DNA of 64,000 bases from Microbacterium foliorum. GTDB taxonomy: Bacteria > Actinomycetota > Actinomycetes > Actinomycetales > Microbacteriaceae. The stretch spans positions 2,046,001-2,110,000 of the forward strand of contig NZ_CP041040.1 of assembly GCF_006385575.1 (NCBI RefSeq), written 5' to 3'. A program made the position numbers and the translations under genes. A model generated the notes under the pieces. That model had not been told where the DNA came from. It saw nothing but the letters and a program-made list of their open reading frames with translations, and did not search any database. Positions 7,509-15,221 of this stretch are shown here, in pieces (within the stretch, counting starts at the first letter, position 1; each line of letters starts with the position of its first letter).

Positions 7509-8831
7509 ATGGCCATCGTCGAGGCACCAACCCGCCCCGCTCTCCGAGATCGAGATCCGCTGCCGGCCGGTCGCGACACCGCGATCGACCTCCTGCGGGC
7601 GATCTGCGTCGCGGGAGTCGTGCTGCTCCACGCCATCATGGTCGGGGTCACGGTCGTCGACGGTGGTCCGGTGTTCGCGAACGCCAGCGAAGGAACGTGG
7701 TGGATCGTCCCGATCAGCTGGGTTCTCCAGGTGATGCCGCTCTTCTTCGTCATCGGTGGCTTCGCCGGCTACATCTCGTTCCGGCGCACGCACGCGCGCG
7801 GCGGCACCACGACCGCCTTCATCGCGGCCCGGGTGCATCGGCTGCTGCGCCCGGCGCTGTTCGCGATCGGGATCGTCGGCGCGGCACTCGCGGCGCTGAG
7901 CGCCGTCGGCATCCCGGCGGACATCATCGCGGTCGCCGGATTCCGCTACAGCCAGCCGCTGTGGTTCCTCGCGGTCTTCCTGGGGTGCCAGGCGCTTCTT
8001 CCCGCCCTGGCAAGGGCTCACGCGCGGAGGCCGCTGATCACGGTGGCCGCACTGGTCGCGGCATCGATCTCCGTCGATGTGCTCCGGGCGATCACCGGGC
8101 TCGAGGGAGTGGGCTTCCTGAATCTCGTGTTCGTCTGGCTCGCGCTGCAGCAGATCGGCTTCTTCCTCGCCGATGGCACGATCGACCGACTGAGCCGACG
8201 AACGCGGGCGATCGCAGGAGCTGCGGCCTTGACCACACTCATCGGCGCGTTCACGGGCGGCGTCTACTCCCCCGATCTCATCGCCAACATCAACCCGCCC
8301 ACCGCAGCCCTGCTTCTCGTCGGGGTCGTGCACCTGAGCGCCGTCTCGCTGCTCCGCGACCGCATCGGCGCGTTCAGTCGCCGCGCGCTCCCGGCCGCGT
8401 TCGCGGCGTTCGTCAACAGACGCACCATGACGATCTACCTGTGGCACATGCCGGCGCTGCTCACCATGGCCGGGATCTGCGCGGTGGCCTCGCTCAGCAG
8501 TGGGATCGCGCTGCCGGAACCGAGCTCCCTCGCATGGTGGATGTCTCGACCGCTCTGGCTCGCGACCGCGCTGACCCTCACCGCGCTGATCGCGGTCGCG
8601 CTCACGCGCATCGAGACGCAGTCCTCCCCGCGTTCTGCTGACTCGGCTCGCCGGATGACGATCGCAGCTGCACTCGGCATCGCCTCGGTCGTCGTGCTTC
8701 TCGTCGCGGGTACGACGGTTCTGACGGCCGCGCTCGCGGTCGGCGGAATGGTGTCCGCCCTGCGTCTGGCCCGCCGATCACACCAGACCGCGCGCGGCGA
8801 GAGCGTCGCCGACCTCGTCCGCGTGGCGTAG
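7509..8831 (+). CDS. acyltransferase family integral membrane protein
   Basis: A 440-residue protein with about ten to eleven transmembrane helices and the acyltransferase_3 (OafA/YrhL) N-terminal pattern: DLLRAICVAGVVLLHA with the conserved His in helix 1, followed by an RR-rich loop (RRTHARGG) and R-V-x-R-LLRP. Members acylate cell-surface glycans or exported lipids. ATG 7509 was chosen for its GAGGAGG Shine-Dalgarno; the frame extends upstream without coding character. A TACGAT hexamer at 7474-7479 could be its -10. It lies 109 bases after the two-component genes, which may control it. Its last 54 bases overlap the convergent ecfT-type gene. Confidence 0.82.
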   Translation: MAIVEAPTRPALRDRDPLPAGRDTAIDLLRAICVAGVVLLHAIMVGVTVVDGGPVFANASEGTWWIVPISWVLQVMPLFFVIGGFAGYISFRRTHARGGTTTAFIAARVHRLLRPALFAIGIVGAALAALSAVGIPADIIAVAGFRYSQPLWFLAVFLGCQALLPALARAHARRPLITVAALVAASISVDVLRAITGLEGVGFLNLVFVWLALQQIGFFLADGTIDRLSRRTRAIAGAAALTTLIGAFTGGVYSPDLIANINPPTAALLLVGVVHLSAVSLLRDRIGAFSRRALPAAFAAFVNRRTMTIYLWHMPALLTMAGICAVASLSSGIALPEPSSLAWWMSRPLWLATALTLTALIAVALTRIETQSSPRSADSARRMTIAAALGIASVVVLLVAGTTVLTAALAVGGMVSALRLARRSHQTARGESVADLVRVA

Positions 8832-9371
8832 CGTCCTGACCATCAGCGGCACGGTCGTTCGAAGCCCGAGACGGATGCCGCGTGCCCGCTGGGCCTCGCG
8901 CACCGCATGGGCGAACCCGGCGACCACCGGGATCATCGTGAGGGTCAGCGAGATCGTCATCGCGATCGCATCGGCGTCGACACCCAGCCTCCGCAGCGGT
9001 CGCAGCATCCGATGAAGGACCGCGAGCAGATCACCCATCCGGGTGGTGATCGTGAGGAGCGCAGCGAGCAGAAGCAGCGACGTCACCCTGACTGTACTGA
9101 TCCAGGCGGTGAGCGGTGACACGAAGATCCACAGCGCCGAGCCGAGAACCAGCACGAGCCAGCGCAGCCTCCACATCTCGACGATCAGGACCTTCGCCGG
9201 CAGCCCGGCGACGAGATACAGCAGGCACACGACGACGAGTGAGACCGTGACACTCCGTCCGTCATGCGGATACGCGGATGACATGAGCGCGAGAGCGGCG
9301 AAGAGTGCGAGCTTGGGCCCAGCCCGCATCCGGTGGATGACGCTCGCCCCTGGCCGATACGACTGGATCAT
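8778..9371 (-). CDS. bioN: ECF transporter transmembrane protein (BioN/EcfT)
   Basis: A 197-residue transmembrane coupling subunit of an energy-coupling-factor transporter. It has four to five hydrophobic helices and the family's cytoplasmic Ala-Arg-Gly signature near the C-terminus (QRARGIRLG, and ALAARGLV), which contacts the ATPase. ATG 9371 overlaps the ATPase stop by four bases (ATGA). With the bioY and ATPase genes it forms a three-gene biotin importer of the BioMNY type. The 3' end overlaps the convergent acyltransferase gene by 54 bases. Confidence 0.87.
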   Translation of the reverse strand: MIQSYRPGASVIHRMRAGPKLALFAALALMSSAYPHDGRSVTVSLVVVCLLYLVAGLPAKVLIVEMWRLRWLVLVLGSALWIFVSPLTAWISTVRVTSLLLLAALLTITTRMGDLLAVLHRMLRPLRRLGVDADAIAMTISLTLTMIPVVAGFAHAVREAQRARGIRLGLRTTVPLMVRTLRHADEVGDALAARGLV

Positions 9372-10060
9372 TCGCACAGCCCGCGGTACTCGGCGACCAC
9401 GTCCTCCGGCGCGCCGGAGGCGATCAGCGAACCTGCATCGAAGAGCACCGCATGGTCGCATCTCGCTGCAAGCTCGAGGTCATGGGTCACGATGACGACC
9501 TGCGACGGCAGTGCCAGCAGCAGCGCGGAGATCTTTCGCGAGTTGCGCAGGTCGAGCAGCGTTGTCGGCTCGTCGGCCACGATCAGCCGAGGTTCCGTGA
9601 TCAGGACCGAGGCGAGAGCCAGCAGCTGCTTCTGACCGCCCGACAGCTCGGACGCAGGGATGTCTGCCCTGTCGGTCAGGCCGTGTTCGGCGAGTGCGGC
9701 GGCCACCCGACCGGCGACCTCCGTCCGGGGCGAGCCGCGCAGCGAGAGGGCGAGGTCCTCCGCGGGCGTCGGCATCAGGATCTGAGACTGCGGGTCTGAG
9801 AAGACGAATCCGACGCGGCGGCGAAGGGCTTTCGTGTCCCGCCGCGAGTCGAGGTCATGAACCGTGACTCGCCCTGCATCCGGCAGCACGAGGCCGTTCA
9901 GCAGGCGCGCGAAGGTCGACTTGCCCGATCCGTTCGCGCCGATCACCGCGATCCTCGGCGCTGTGAGCTCGACGCTGACATCGCGCAGGATCGACCGACC
10001 TTCCCGCTCGACCGTGACACCGTCGAGCGAGACGGGTCCGACCACGGTCTCAGACCGCAT
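9368..10060 (-). CDS. bioM: ECF transporter ATP-binding protein (BioM)
   Basis: ATPase subunit of the biotin ECF transporter, 230 residues. It has Walker A GANGSGKST near 36-44, a Q-loop in FVFSDPQSQ, signature LSGGQKQLL, Walker B LIVADEPT and switch His in VIVTHDLELA, so every catalytic element is present. ATG 10060 overlaps the bioY stop by 11 bases; an in-frame ATG lies nine codons upstream inside bioY. It should power biotin uptake together with BioY (substrate binding) and BioN. Expression is probably controlled with bioY from the BioQ-type operators at 10654-10681. Confidence 0.9.
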   Translation of the reverse strand: MRSETVVGPVSLDGVTVEREGRSILRDVSVELTAPRIAVIGANGSGKSTFARLLNGLVLPDAGRVTVHDLDSRRDTKALRRRVGFVFSDPQSQILMPTPAEDLALSLRGSPRTEVAGRVAAALAEHGLTDRADIPASELSGGQKQLLALASVLITEPRLIVADEPTTLLDLRNSRKISALLLALPSQVVIVTHDLELAARCDHAVLFDAGSLIASGAPEDVVAEYRGLCE

Positions 10061-10637
10061 GAACGGACGCGGGCGCTGCGCTGGCATGCATCCCGAACGC
10101 CCGAGGGTACGCGCGCCGCAGCGCGAGAACCAGCGCCGTCGCCGCGGCCGCCTTGAGCAGATCGCCGGGGAGGAACACCAGACTCGCGAGCGCCGTCGCA
10201 CCGAGGTCGAGCCCGAGTACCAGCGCGGTCACGGGGATCCCGCACAGATACACGACCAGGATGCCACCGACGACGACTCCGAGGGCGATCCGCCACCAGC
10301 TCAGCCGACCACTGCCCACGATCAGACCGATCACGACGACGCCAGCCACCCAGCCGAGCAGGTATCCGGCGGTCGGACCGACGAAGACGCCGAGGCCGCC
10401 CCGCCCACCGGCGAGCACGGGAAGTCCGATCGCGGCGAGAACGAGCACCAGGAGCACCGAGAGCGGACCCAGGCGGGGCCCGAGCACAGCACCGGCGAGC
10501 ATGACCCCCAGGGTCTGCGCGGTGATCGGCACTCCACCGGGAATCGGCACCGTCACCATACCGAGGACCACGATGAGCGCTGCGAAGATCGCCACTCTCG
10601 CCAGTTCACGACCGAGATCATCGCGTTGTTGAGTCAT
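10050..10637 (-). CDS. bioY: biotin transporter substrate-binding subunit BioY
   Basis: A 195-residue S-component with about six transmembrane helices. The typical BioY opening is present: a helix ending VPIPGGVPITAQTLGVMLAGAVLGPRLG, then GLPVLAGGRGGLGVFVGPTAGYLLG, the conserved biotin-binding region. The ATG at 10637 has an AAGGA Shine-Dalgarno about 10 bases upstream. It is divergent from the BioQ-like regulator, with two palindromic operators in the 57-base spacer. It is the first gene of the bioY-bioM-bioN operon. Confidence 0.93.
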   Translation of the reverse strand: MTQQRDDLGRELARVAIFAALIVVLGMVTVPIPGGVPITAQTLGVMLAGAVLGPRLGPLSVLLVLVLAAIGLPVLAGGRGGLGVFVGPTAGYLLGWVAGVVVIGLIVGSGRLSWWRIALGVVVGGILVVYLCGIPVTALVLGLDLGATALASLVFLPGDLLKAAAATALVLALRRAYPRAFGMHASAAPASVHAV

Positions 10638-10653
10638 GTTTCCCGTTCCTTCT

Positions 10654-10681
10654 TGAACACTGTTCACCTGAACGGTGTTCA
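10654..10681. promoter_or_regulatory. tandem BioQ-type operators
   Basis: Two perfect 13-base palindromes stand 15 bases centre to centre: TGAACACTGTTCA at 10654-10666 and TGAACGGTGTTCA at 10669-10681. Both fit TGAAC-N3-GTTCA, very close to the BioQ operator described in corynebacteria and mycobacteria. They occupy the -35 side of the regulator promoter (TATACT at 10683-10688) and the promoter region of bioY. Inference: biotin-linked repression of bioYMN plus autoregulation. Confidence 0.8.
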
Positions 10682-10682
10682 C

Positions 10683-10688
10683 TATACT
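10683..10688 (+). promoter_or_regulatory. -10 of leaderless bioQ-like gene
   Basis: TATACT lies exactly six bases before the ATG at 10695, with no Shine-Dalgarno in between, so the transcript is predicted to be leaderless. The two operators abut it on the upstream side. Confidence 0.6.
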
Positions 10689-10694
10689 GATCGC

Positions 10695-11294
10695 ATGACC
10701 CCAGAGCACAACTCCGCGCGGCACGACCGCGACGGCGTCGCGCGCGCGGCGCTGGCCCTCCTCGACGAGGTCGGTCTCGCCGACCTGTCGATGCGCCGGA
10801 TCGCAAGCAGGCTCGAAGTCCAGCCGAGCGCTCTCTACTGGCACTTCTCGAGCAAGCAGGAGCTCCTGGCAGAGCTGGCCGATCGGATCACCGCAGGCAT
10901 CCCCCGCGACGCTGCAGACGTGCTGACCACCGCGCGCGGGATCCGCGACGCCCTGTTCACCTACCGCGACGGTGCGGAGCTCGTGCTCAGCACCTACGCA
11001 CTGCGTCTGGGCTCGTCGTACGCCCAGACCGCGCTCGAGTCCACGCTCGCGCGGCACGGTCACACAGACGTAGCCGATCGAGCAGCGGCACTCCTGCACT
11101 TCGTGCTCGGCCACGCGACGCTCGTGCAGCAGCGCATGCACGCAGACAGCCATGGGGCGGCTCTCGCCGATGGCACGGTCGACATCACCGCCGGACTGGA
11201 TCGCGTCTTCGACCTGGGCGTCACCGCGATCGCCGGGCAACCGGCCAGCAGCGGCGTCAGCCCTCAGACGACTCCGCGGCGTGGCCCAGTCTGA
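10695..11294 (+). CDS. TetR family transcriptional regulator, BioQ-like
   Basis: A 199-residue TetR regulator. The N-terminal helix-turn-helix spans about 12-55 (RRIASRLEVQPSALYWHFSSKQELL), followed by an all-helical TetR_C domain with an LGHATLVQQ segment. It is transcribed divergently from bioY, and the spacer contains two BioQ-type palindromes, which is why it is called BioQ-like. The ATG is confirmed by a -10 hexamer six bases upstream. The last 38 bases overlap the convergent MFS gene. Known BioQ proteins repress biotin uptake and synthesis genes. Confidence 0.8.
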   Translation: MTPEHNSARHDRDGVARAALALLDEVGLADLSMRRIASRLEVQPSALYWHFSSKQELLAELADRITAGIPRDAADVLTTARGIRDALFTYRDGAELVLSTYALRLGSSYAQTALESTLARHGHTDVADRAAALLHFVLGHATLVQQRMHADSHGAALADGTVDITAGLDRVFDLGVTAIAGQPASSGVSPQTTPRRGPV

Positions 11295-12630
11295 GCCCCG
11301 GCACGAACGCAAACAGCACCAGACCGAGGCAGAACACGAACACCACTCCGAACGACGCGGCGTCTCCGCCCAGCGTCGCGACGAGCAACCCGGCCAGTGC
11401 GATCGTCACCGCTGAACCCGCGGCGTCGGAGATCGACAGCGCCGACGAGTTGAACCCCTGATCGCCCTCATTCGAGTACGCCAGCGTGAGCACAGTGAGG
11501 CGTGGATACAGCAGCCCCATGCCACCGCCGGCGAAGCCCCAACCGACGACGACGAACACAGGCGACACGCCCCACTGCGCCGCCGCTAAGACGAGCACGA
11601 GCGCCATGACGAGGAGCGACAGGCTTATCACGGTGATGCGGGTGTTGCCGAGACGTTCGCCGAAACTCCCCTGCAGCTGCGAAGCCCCGGCCCACGCGAA
11701 GGCTGCCAGCATGAGCGCGATCCCCGCCCAGGTCGCCGTGAAGTCGAAGCGCTCCATCAGCAGGTAGGGGATGTACGCCTCGGCCGCGAAGAACGCACCC
11801 GCGGCGATGCCGCGCATGAGGACGACGCTCGGCAGACCACGCCCGGCACGAAGCGTGCGCCGGGGAACCAGCGGCAGCAGGGCAACGGCGATCACGACGA
11901 CGGATCCGAGCGCCACAGGCCATGCGACGCGCACACTCATCTCCGCCGTGAAACCGACAAGCACCGCACAGACCGCGACGACCACCGCGAGAAGAAGACG
12001 GATGACGAGCGCTCGGCGATTCTGCGGTCCACCCCGTCCGAGGTCGACGCCTCGCAACCGCGCCACGACGGTGATGAAGGCGGCGGTCGTCAGCACGGCG
12101 ACGCCGAGGAACGCCCAGCGCCAATCGAGGTACTCGGCCACCGCCCCGGCGAGGAACGGACCGATCATCGACGGCACGACCCACGCGGCCGCGAATGCTG
12201 CGAACACTCTGCCGTGAAGCCGGGGTGGATAGAGCCGGGCCACCACCACGTACAGCGCCACGGTCTGCCCACCCGCGCCGAGCCCCTGCACGAGGCGCCC
12301 GACGAGGAACTGGTCCATCGTCACAGCGAACCCTGACAGCAGCAGACCGGCGATGAACAACGAGACCGCGGCGTACAGGGCACCACGGGGCCCACGAGAA
12401 TCCGACCAGGCGCCCGCTGCGACCATGCCGATCACGCTCGTCGCGAGGGTCCCGGCGAAGGCGACGGCGTACAGCTCGCGTCCGTCGAGCGCTTCGCTGA
12501 CGATCGGCATGACGGTCGTGACCGCCAGCGCCTCGATCGCGGCGAGGAAGATCAGCGCGACTGCACCGGCGGTGACCCAGAGTCGTTCCCGGTCCCAGAT
12601 CGATGCGGTCGGCTGCTGCCCGGTGATCAT
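11257..12630 (-). CDS. MFS transporter (drug-efflux type)
   Basis: A 457-residue polytopic protein with about 14 predicted helices. Helix 1 reads FLAAIEALAVTTVMPIV, the drug:H+ antiporter opening with an acidic residue. A motif-A-like SDSRGPRG follows helix 2, and helix 5 has the motif-C-like region VVPSMIGPFLAGAVAEYLDWRWAF. This fits a multidrug exporter; the substrate is unknown. ATG 12630 overlaps the aminotransferase stop by four bases, so it is the last gene of a run that begins with the SUF genes. Its 3' end overlaps bioQ by 38 bases. Confidence 0.85.
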   Translation of the reverse strand: MITGQQPTASIWDRERLWVTAGAVALIFLAAIEALAVTTVMPIVSEALDGRELYAVAFAGTLATSVIGMVAAGAWSDSRGPRGALYAAVSLFIAGLLLSGFAVTMDQFLVGRLVQGLGAGGQTVALYVVVARLYPPRLHGRVFAAFAAAWVVPSMIGPFLAGAVAEYLDWRWAFLGVAVLTTAAFITVVARLRGVDLGRGGPQNRRALVIRLLLAVVVAVCAVLVGFTAEMSVRVAWPVALGSVVVIAVALLPLVPRRTLRAGRGLPSVVLMRGIAAGAFFAAEAYIPYLLMERFDFTATWAGIALMLAAFAWAGASQLQGSFGERLGNTRITVISLSLLVMALVLVLAAAQWGVSPVFVVVGWGFAGGGMGLLYPRLTVLTLAYSNEGDQGFNSSALSISDAAGSAVTIALAGLLVATLGGDAASFGVVFVFCLGLVLFAFVPGLRLGHAAESSEG

Positions 12631-13781
12631 CGATCCACGAGCGACGCGATGCGCTCGATGGCCTCGGTGATGATCTCCGGACTCGTACCGAAGTTCAGCC
12701 GGACGAATCCTCTGCCCTGCTCGCCGAAGGCGGGGCCGAAGTGCAGGGCGACCTTCGCCTCCTTGAGGATCCGCCGCGCGGGGTTGTCTCCCCAGCCCAG
12801 ACCCGAGAGATCGATCCAGGCCAGGTATCCGGCATCGGGGATCCGATAGCGCGCGGCAGGGAGCTTCGACGCCAGCAGATCCTCGAGCAGCACGCGATTC
12901 GCATCGAGGGTCCTGAGCAGCCCGTCGAGCCACGGGTCGCTCTCCTCAGAGAATGCAGCCACGGCCGCGAGGAGTCCGAACTGACCGGTGCGCCACTCGA
13001 CCTCGATCGGAAGCCCGCGCACGACGGCGCTGGTGCGGTCGGAAGCGGTCACCATGAGCGCGCACTTGAGACCCGCGAGATTGAATGCTTTGCTCGCGCT
13101 CACGACGGCGTAGCCGACGCGCTCGGCGGCGTCACCGACGTCGAGGAACGGCGTGAACCCGGTTCCAGGCTGGGCGAGCGGCGCGTGGATCTCATCCGAG
13201 ATCACCGCAACACCGTACTCGTCGGCGATCTCCGCGAGAGCGGTCAGCGAGTCACGGTCGTGCACCGTGCCGGTCGGATTGTGCGGGTTGCAGAGCAGCA
13301 TCGCGGTGGCACCGTCTTCGAACGCAGCGCGGATGCCGTCGAGATCGAGTTCCCACTCCGTGCCGGTATCGATCAGCGGCACCCGAGCCACCTCGGCGCC
13401 CGCCTCGGAGACCAGGTCGAAGAACGGGGGATACACCGGAGGGGTGACGACCACGCGCTCCCCGGGCTGCGTCACGCGGCGCAGGATCTCGACGATCCCC
13501 ATGCTCACGTCGGCGGTCGTGCGCATCTGCGACGGATCGACATGCCAGCCGAAACGACGGAGCGCGAAGTCTGCGTATGTCTCGGCAAGTGGCGTTCGCG
13601 AGGCTACGTACCCCGTGTCGCCGATGTCGACAGCGCGCCGAAGAGCGGATGAGATCGACGGCGCCAACGGAAAGTCGGTCTCCGCGACGAAGAGCGGAAG
13701 CACATCGGCGGGATACTCCCGCCACTTCTCGCTGCTGCGCTCGCGAAGCTCCGCCAGAGGCAGGGCCGTGACCTCGAGCAT
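12627..13781 (-). CDS. MalY/PatB family PLP-dependent C-S lyase (aminotransferase fold)
   Basis: A 384-residue PLP enzyme of fold type I. The motif SASKAFNLAGLKCA supplies the Schiff-base Lys, CNPHNPTGTVHD the Asn/Pro-rich cofactor strand, SDEIHAPL the Asp that pairs with the pyridine nitrogen, and RLNFGTSPE the C-terminal substrate Arg. The DEIH-APL form is typical of the MalY/PatB cystathionine beta-lyase group rather than true aminotransferases. ATG 13781 is two bases after the sufT stop. The neighbourhood raises a link to sulfur supply, but methionine metabolism is the default guess. Confidence 0.82.
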   Translation of the reverse strand: MLEVTALPLAELRERSSEKWREYPADVLPLFVAETDFPLAPSISSALRRAVDIGDTGYVASRTPLAETYADFALRRFGWHVDPSQMRTTADVSMGIVEILRRVTQPGERVVVTPPVYPPFFDLVSEAGAEVARVPLIDTGTEWELDLDGIRAAFEDGATAMLLCNPHNPTGTVHDRDSLTALAEIADEYGVAVISDEIHAPLAQPGTGFTPFLDVGDAAERVGYAVVSASKAFNLAGLKCALMVTASDRTSAVVRGLPIEVEWRTGQFGLLAAVAAFSEESDPWLDGLLRTLDANRVLLEDLLASKLPAARYRIPDAGYLAWIDLSGLGWGDNPARRILKEAKVALHFGPAFGEQGRGFVRLNFGTSPEIITEAIERIASLVDR

Positions 13782-13783
13782 CC

Positions 13784-14113
13784 TCAGATGGCGAAGCCGA
13801 GAGCGCGCATCATGTCGCGCCCGTCGTCCGTGATCTTCTCGGGACCCCACGGCGGCATCCACACCCAGTTGATGCGGAAGCGATCGACGACACTGTCCAG
13901 AGCCTGAGCGGTCTGGTCTTCGAGAACGTCGGTCAGTGGGCAGCCTGCGCTGGTGAGCGTCATGTGGATGACGAGAGCATCGTTCTCGTCATCCCATGCG
14001 AGATCGTAGATGAGGCCGAGGTCGACGACGTTGATCCCGAGCTCCGGGTCCATGACGTCCTTGAGAGCCTCGGTGACCTCGTCGTACTTCTCGTCGGTGA
14101 GGGTGGCTGTCAT
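13784..14113 (-). CDS. sufT: metal-sulfur cluster assembly factor (SufT/DUF59)
   Basis: A 109-residue MIP18/DUF59 protein. It has the family hallmarks DPELGINVVDLGLIYDL near residues 22-38 and MTLTSAGCPL with the conserved Cys near residue 58, followed by VDRFRINWVWMPPWGPEKIT. SufT-type proteins help maturation or transfer of Fe-S clusters. It closes the SUF group, 10 bases after sufC. ATG 14113 gives the normal length; the frame is open 38 codons further but without coding character. Confidence 0.9.
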   Translation of the reverse strand: MTATLTDEKYDEVTEALKDVMDPELGINVVDLGLIYDLAWDDENDALVIHMTLTSAGCPLTDVLEDQTAQALDSVVDRFRINWVWMPPWGPEKITDDGRDMMRALGFAI

Positions 14114-14123
14114 GCGAATCAGC

Positions 14124-14894
14124 CTACGCCTCGATGGGGGCTGCGGGGTCGAGGAAACGGTCGTATCCCTCGTCCTCGAGCCGGTCAGCGAGCTCCGGGC
14201 CACCCTCTTCGACGATCTTGCCCGCAACGATCACATGCACGAAGTCGGGGCGGATGTAGCGGAGGATGCGGGTGTAGTGCGTGATGAGCAGCACGCCGAG
14301 GCCCGTCGACTCCTTGGCGCGGTTGACGCCCTCGGAGACGATCTTCAGCGCGTCGACGTCGAGACCCGAGTCAGTCTCGTCGAGGACTGCGAACTTCGGC
14401 TTGAGCACCTCGAGCTGAAGGATCTCGTGACGCTTCTTCTCGCCACCGGAGAAGCCCTCGTTGACGTTGCGCTGAGCGAACTTCGGGTCCATGCGGAGGT
14501 TGGACATCGCCGTCTTGACGTCCTTCGTCCACCCGCGGATCGCCGGCGCCTCGCCGTCGATCGCGGTCTTGGCCGTGCGGAGGAAGTTCGTCACCGTCAC
14601 TCCGGGGATCTCGACCGGGTACTGCATCGCGAGGAAGAGACCCGCACGAGCGCGCTCGTCTACGCTCATCGCGAGGACGTCCTGGCCGTCGAACGTGATC
14701 GAACCGGACGCCACCGTGTACTTCGGGTGACCGGCGATCGTGTAGGCGAGCGTCGACTTGCCCGAGCCGTTGGGGCCCATGATCGCGTGCGTCTCACCCG
14801 TGTTCATCGTGAGGGTGATTCCGTTGAGGATCGGGGTGATTCCCGCCTCGGTCTCGACCGTCACGTAGAGGTCGCGGATTTCGAGAACAGACAT
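14124..14894 (-). CDS. sufC: Fe-S cluster assembly ATPase SufC
   Basis: ATPase of the SufBCD scaffold, 256 residues. Walker A is GPNGSGKST near 39-47, the signature is FSGGEKKRHEI, Walker B is FAVLDETDSGLD (the Suf-type form with TDSGLD) and the switch His is in LLITHYTRIL. All are intact. It sits directly after the Rieske gene, with no gap between that gene's stop and the sufC ATG in the reverse sense (14894/14895), and before sufT. It should act with SufB and SufD in cluster assembly on the scaffold. Confidence 0.95.
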   Translation of the reverse strand: MSVLEIRDLYVTVETEAGITPILNGITLTMNTGETHAIMGPNGSGKSTLAYTIAGHPKYTVASGSITFDGQDVLAMSVDERARAGLFLAMQYPVEIPGVTVTNFLRTAKTAIDGEAPAIRGWTKDVKTAMSNLRMDPKFAQRNVNEGFSGGEKKRHEILQLEVLKPKFAVLDETDSGLDVDALKIVSEGVNRAKESTGLGVLLITHYTRILRYIRPDFVHVIVAGKIVEEGGPELADRLEDEGYDRFLDPAAPIEA

Positions 14895-15221
14895 TCAGAC
14901 TTCCTTCGTCACAGTCGGGTCGATGAGCACGTCGTCGCCGTCGATCTCGACGACGTAGACCGGAACGGGCTCATAAGCAGGGAGGTTCTGGGGCTTGCCG
15001 GTGAGCAGCGAGAATGCAGAGCCGTGGGCCCAGCATTCCACCGTCTCTCCTTCGACGAAGCCCTCGGAGAGGGAGATGTCACCGTGGGTGCAGGTGTCTC
15101 CGATGGCGTGGATCACGCCTTCGGAGTCCTTGATGACGGTGATCGGCACGCCGTTCGGCTCGACACGCAGCGGCATGTCCTGCTCGAGTTCGGCTACACC
15201 GCAGACGCGCTCCGCGGTCAT
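14895..15221 (-). CDS. Rieske-type ferredoxin subunit within SUF operon
   Basis: A 108-residue Rieske [2Fe-2S] protein of the non-heme oxygenase ferredoxin type. The ligands are visible as CTHGDISL and CWAHGSAFSL, that is Cys-x-His and Cys-x2-His. No signal peptide or membrane anchor is present, so it is cytoplasmic. ATG 15221 overlaps the sufD stop by four bases (ATGA). Rieske ferredoxins in actinobacterial SUF operons are common, and an electron-transfer role in cluster assembly is plausible but not shown. Confidence 0.9.
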   Translation of the reverse strand: MTAERVCGVAELEQDMPLRVEPNGVPITVIKDSEGVIHAIGDTCTHGDISLSEGFVEGETVECWAHGSAFSLLTGKPQNLPAYEPVPVYVVEIDGDDVLIDPTVTKEV

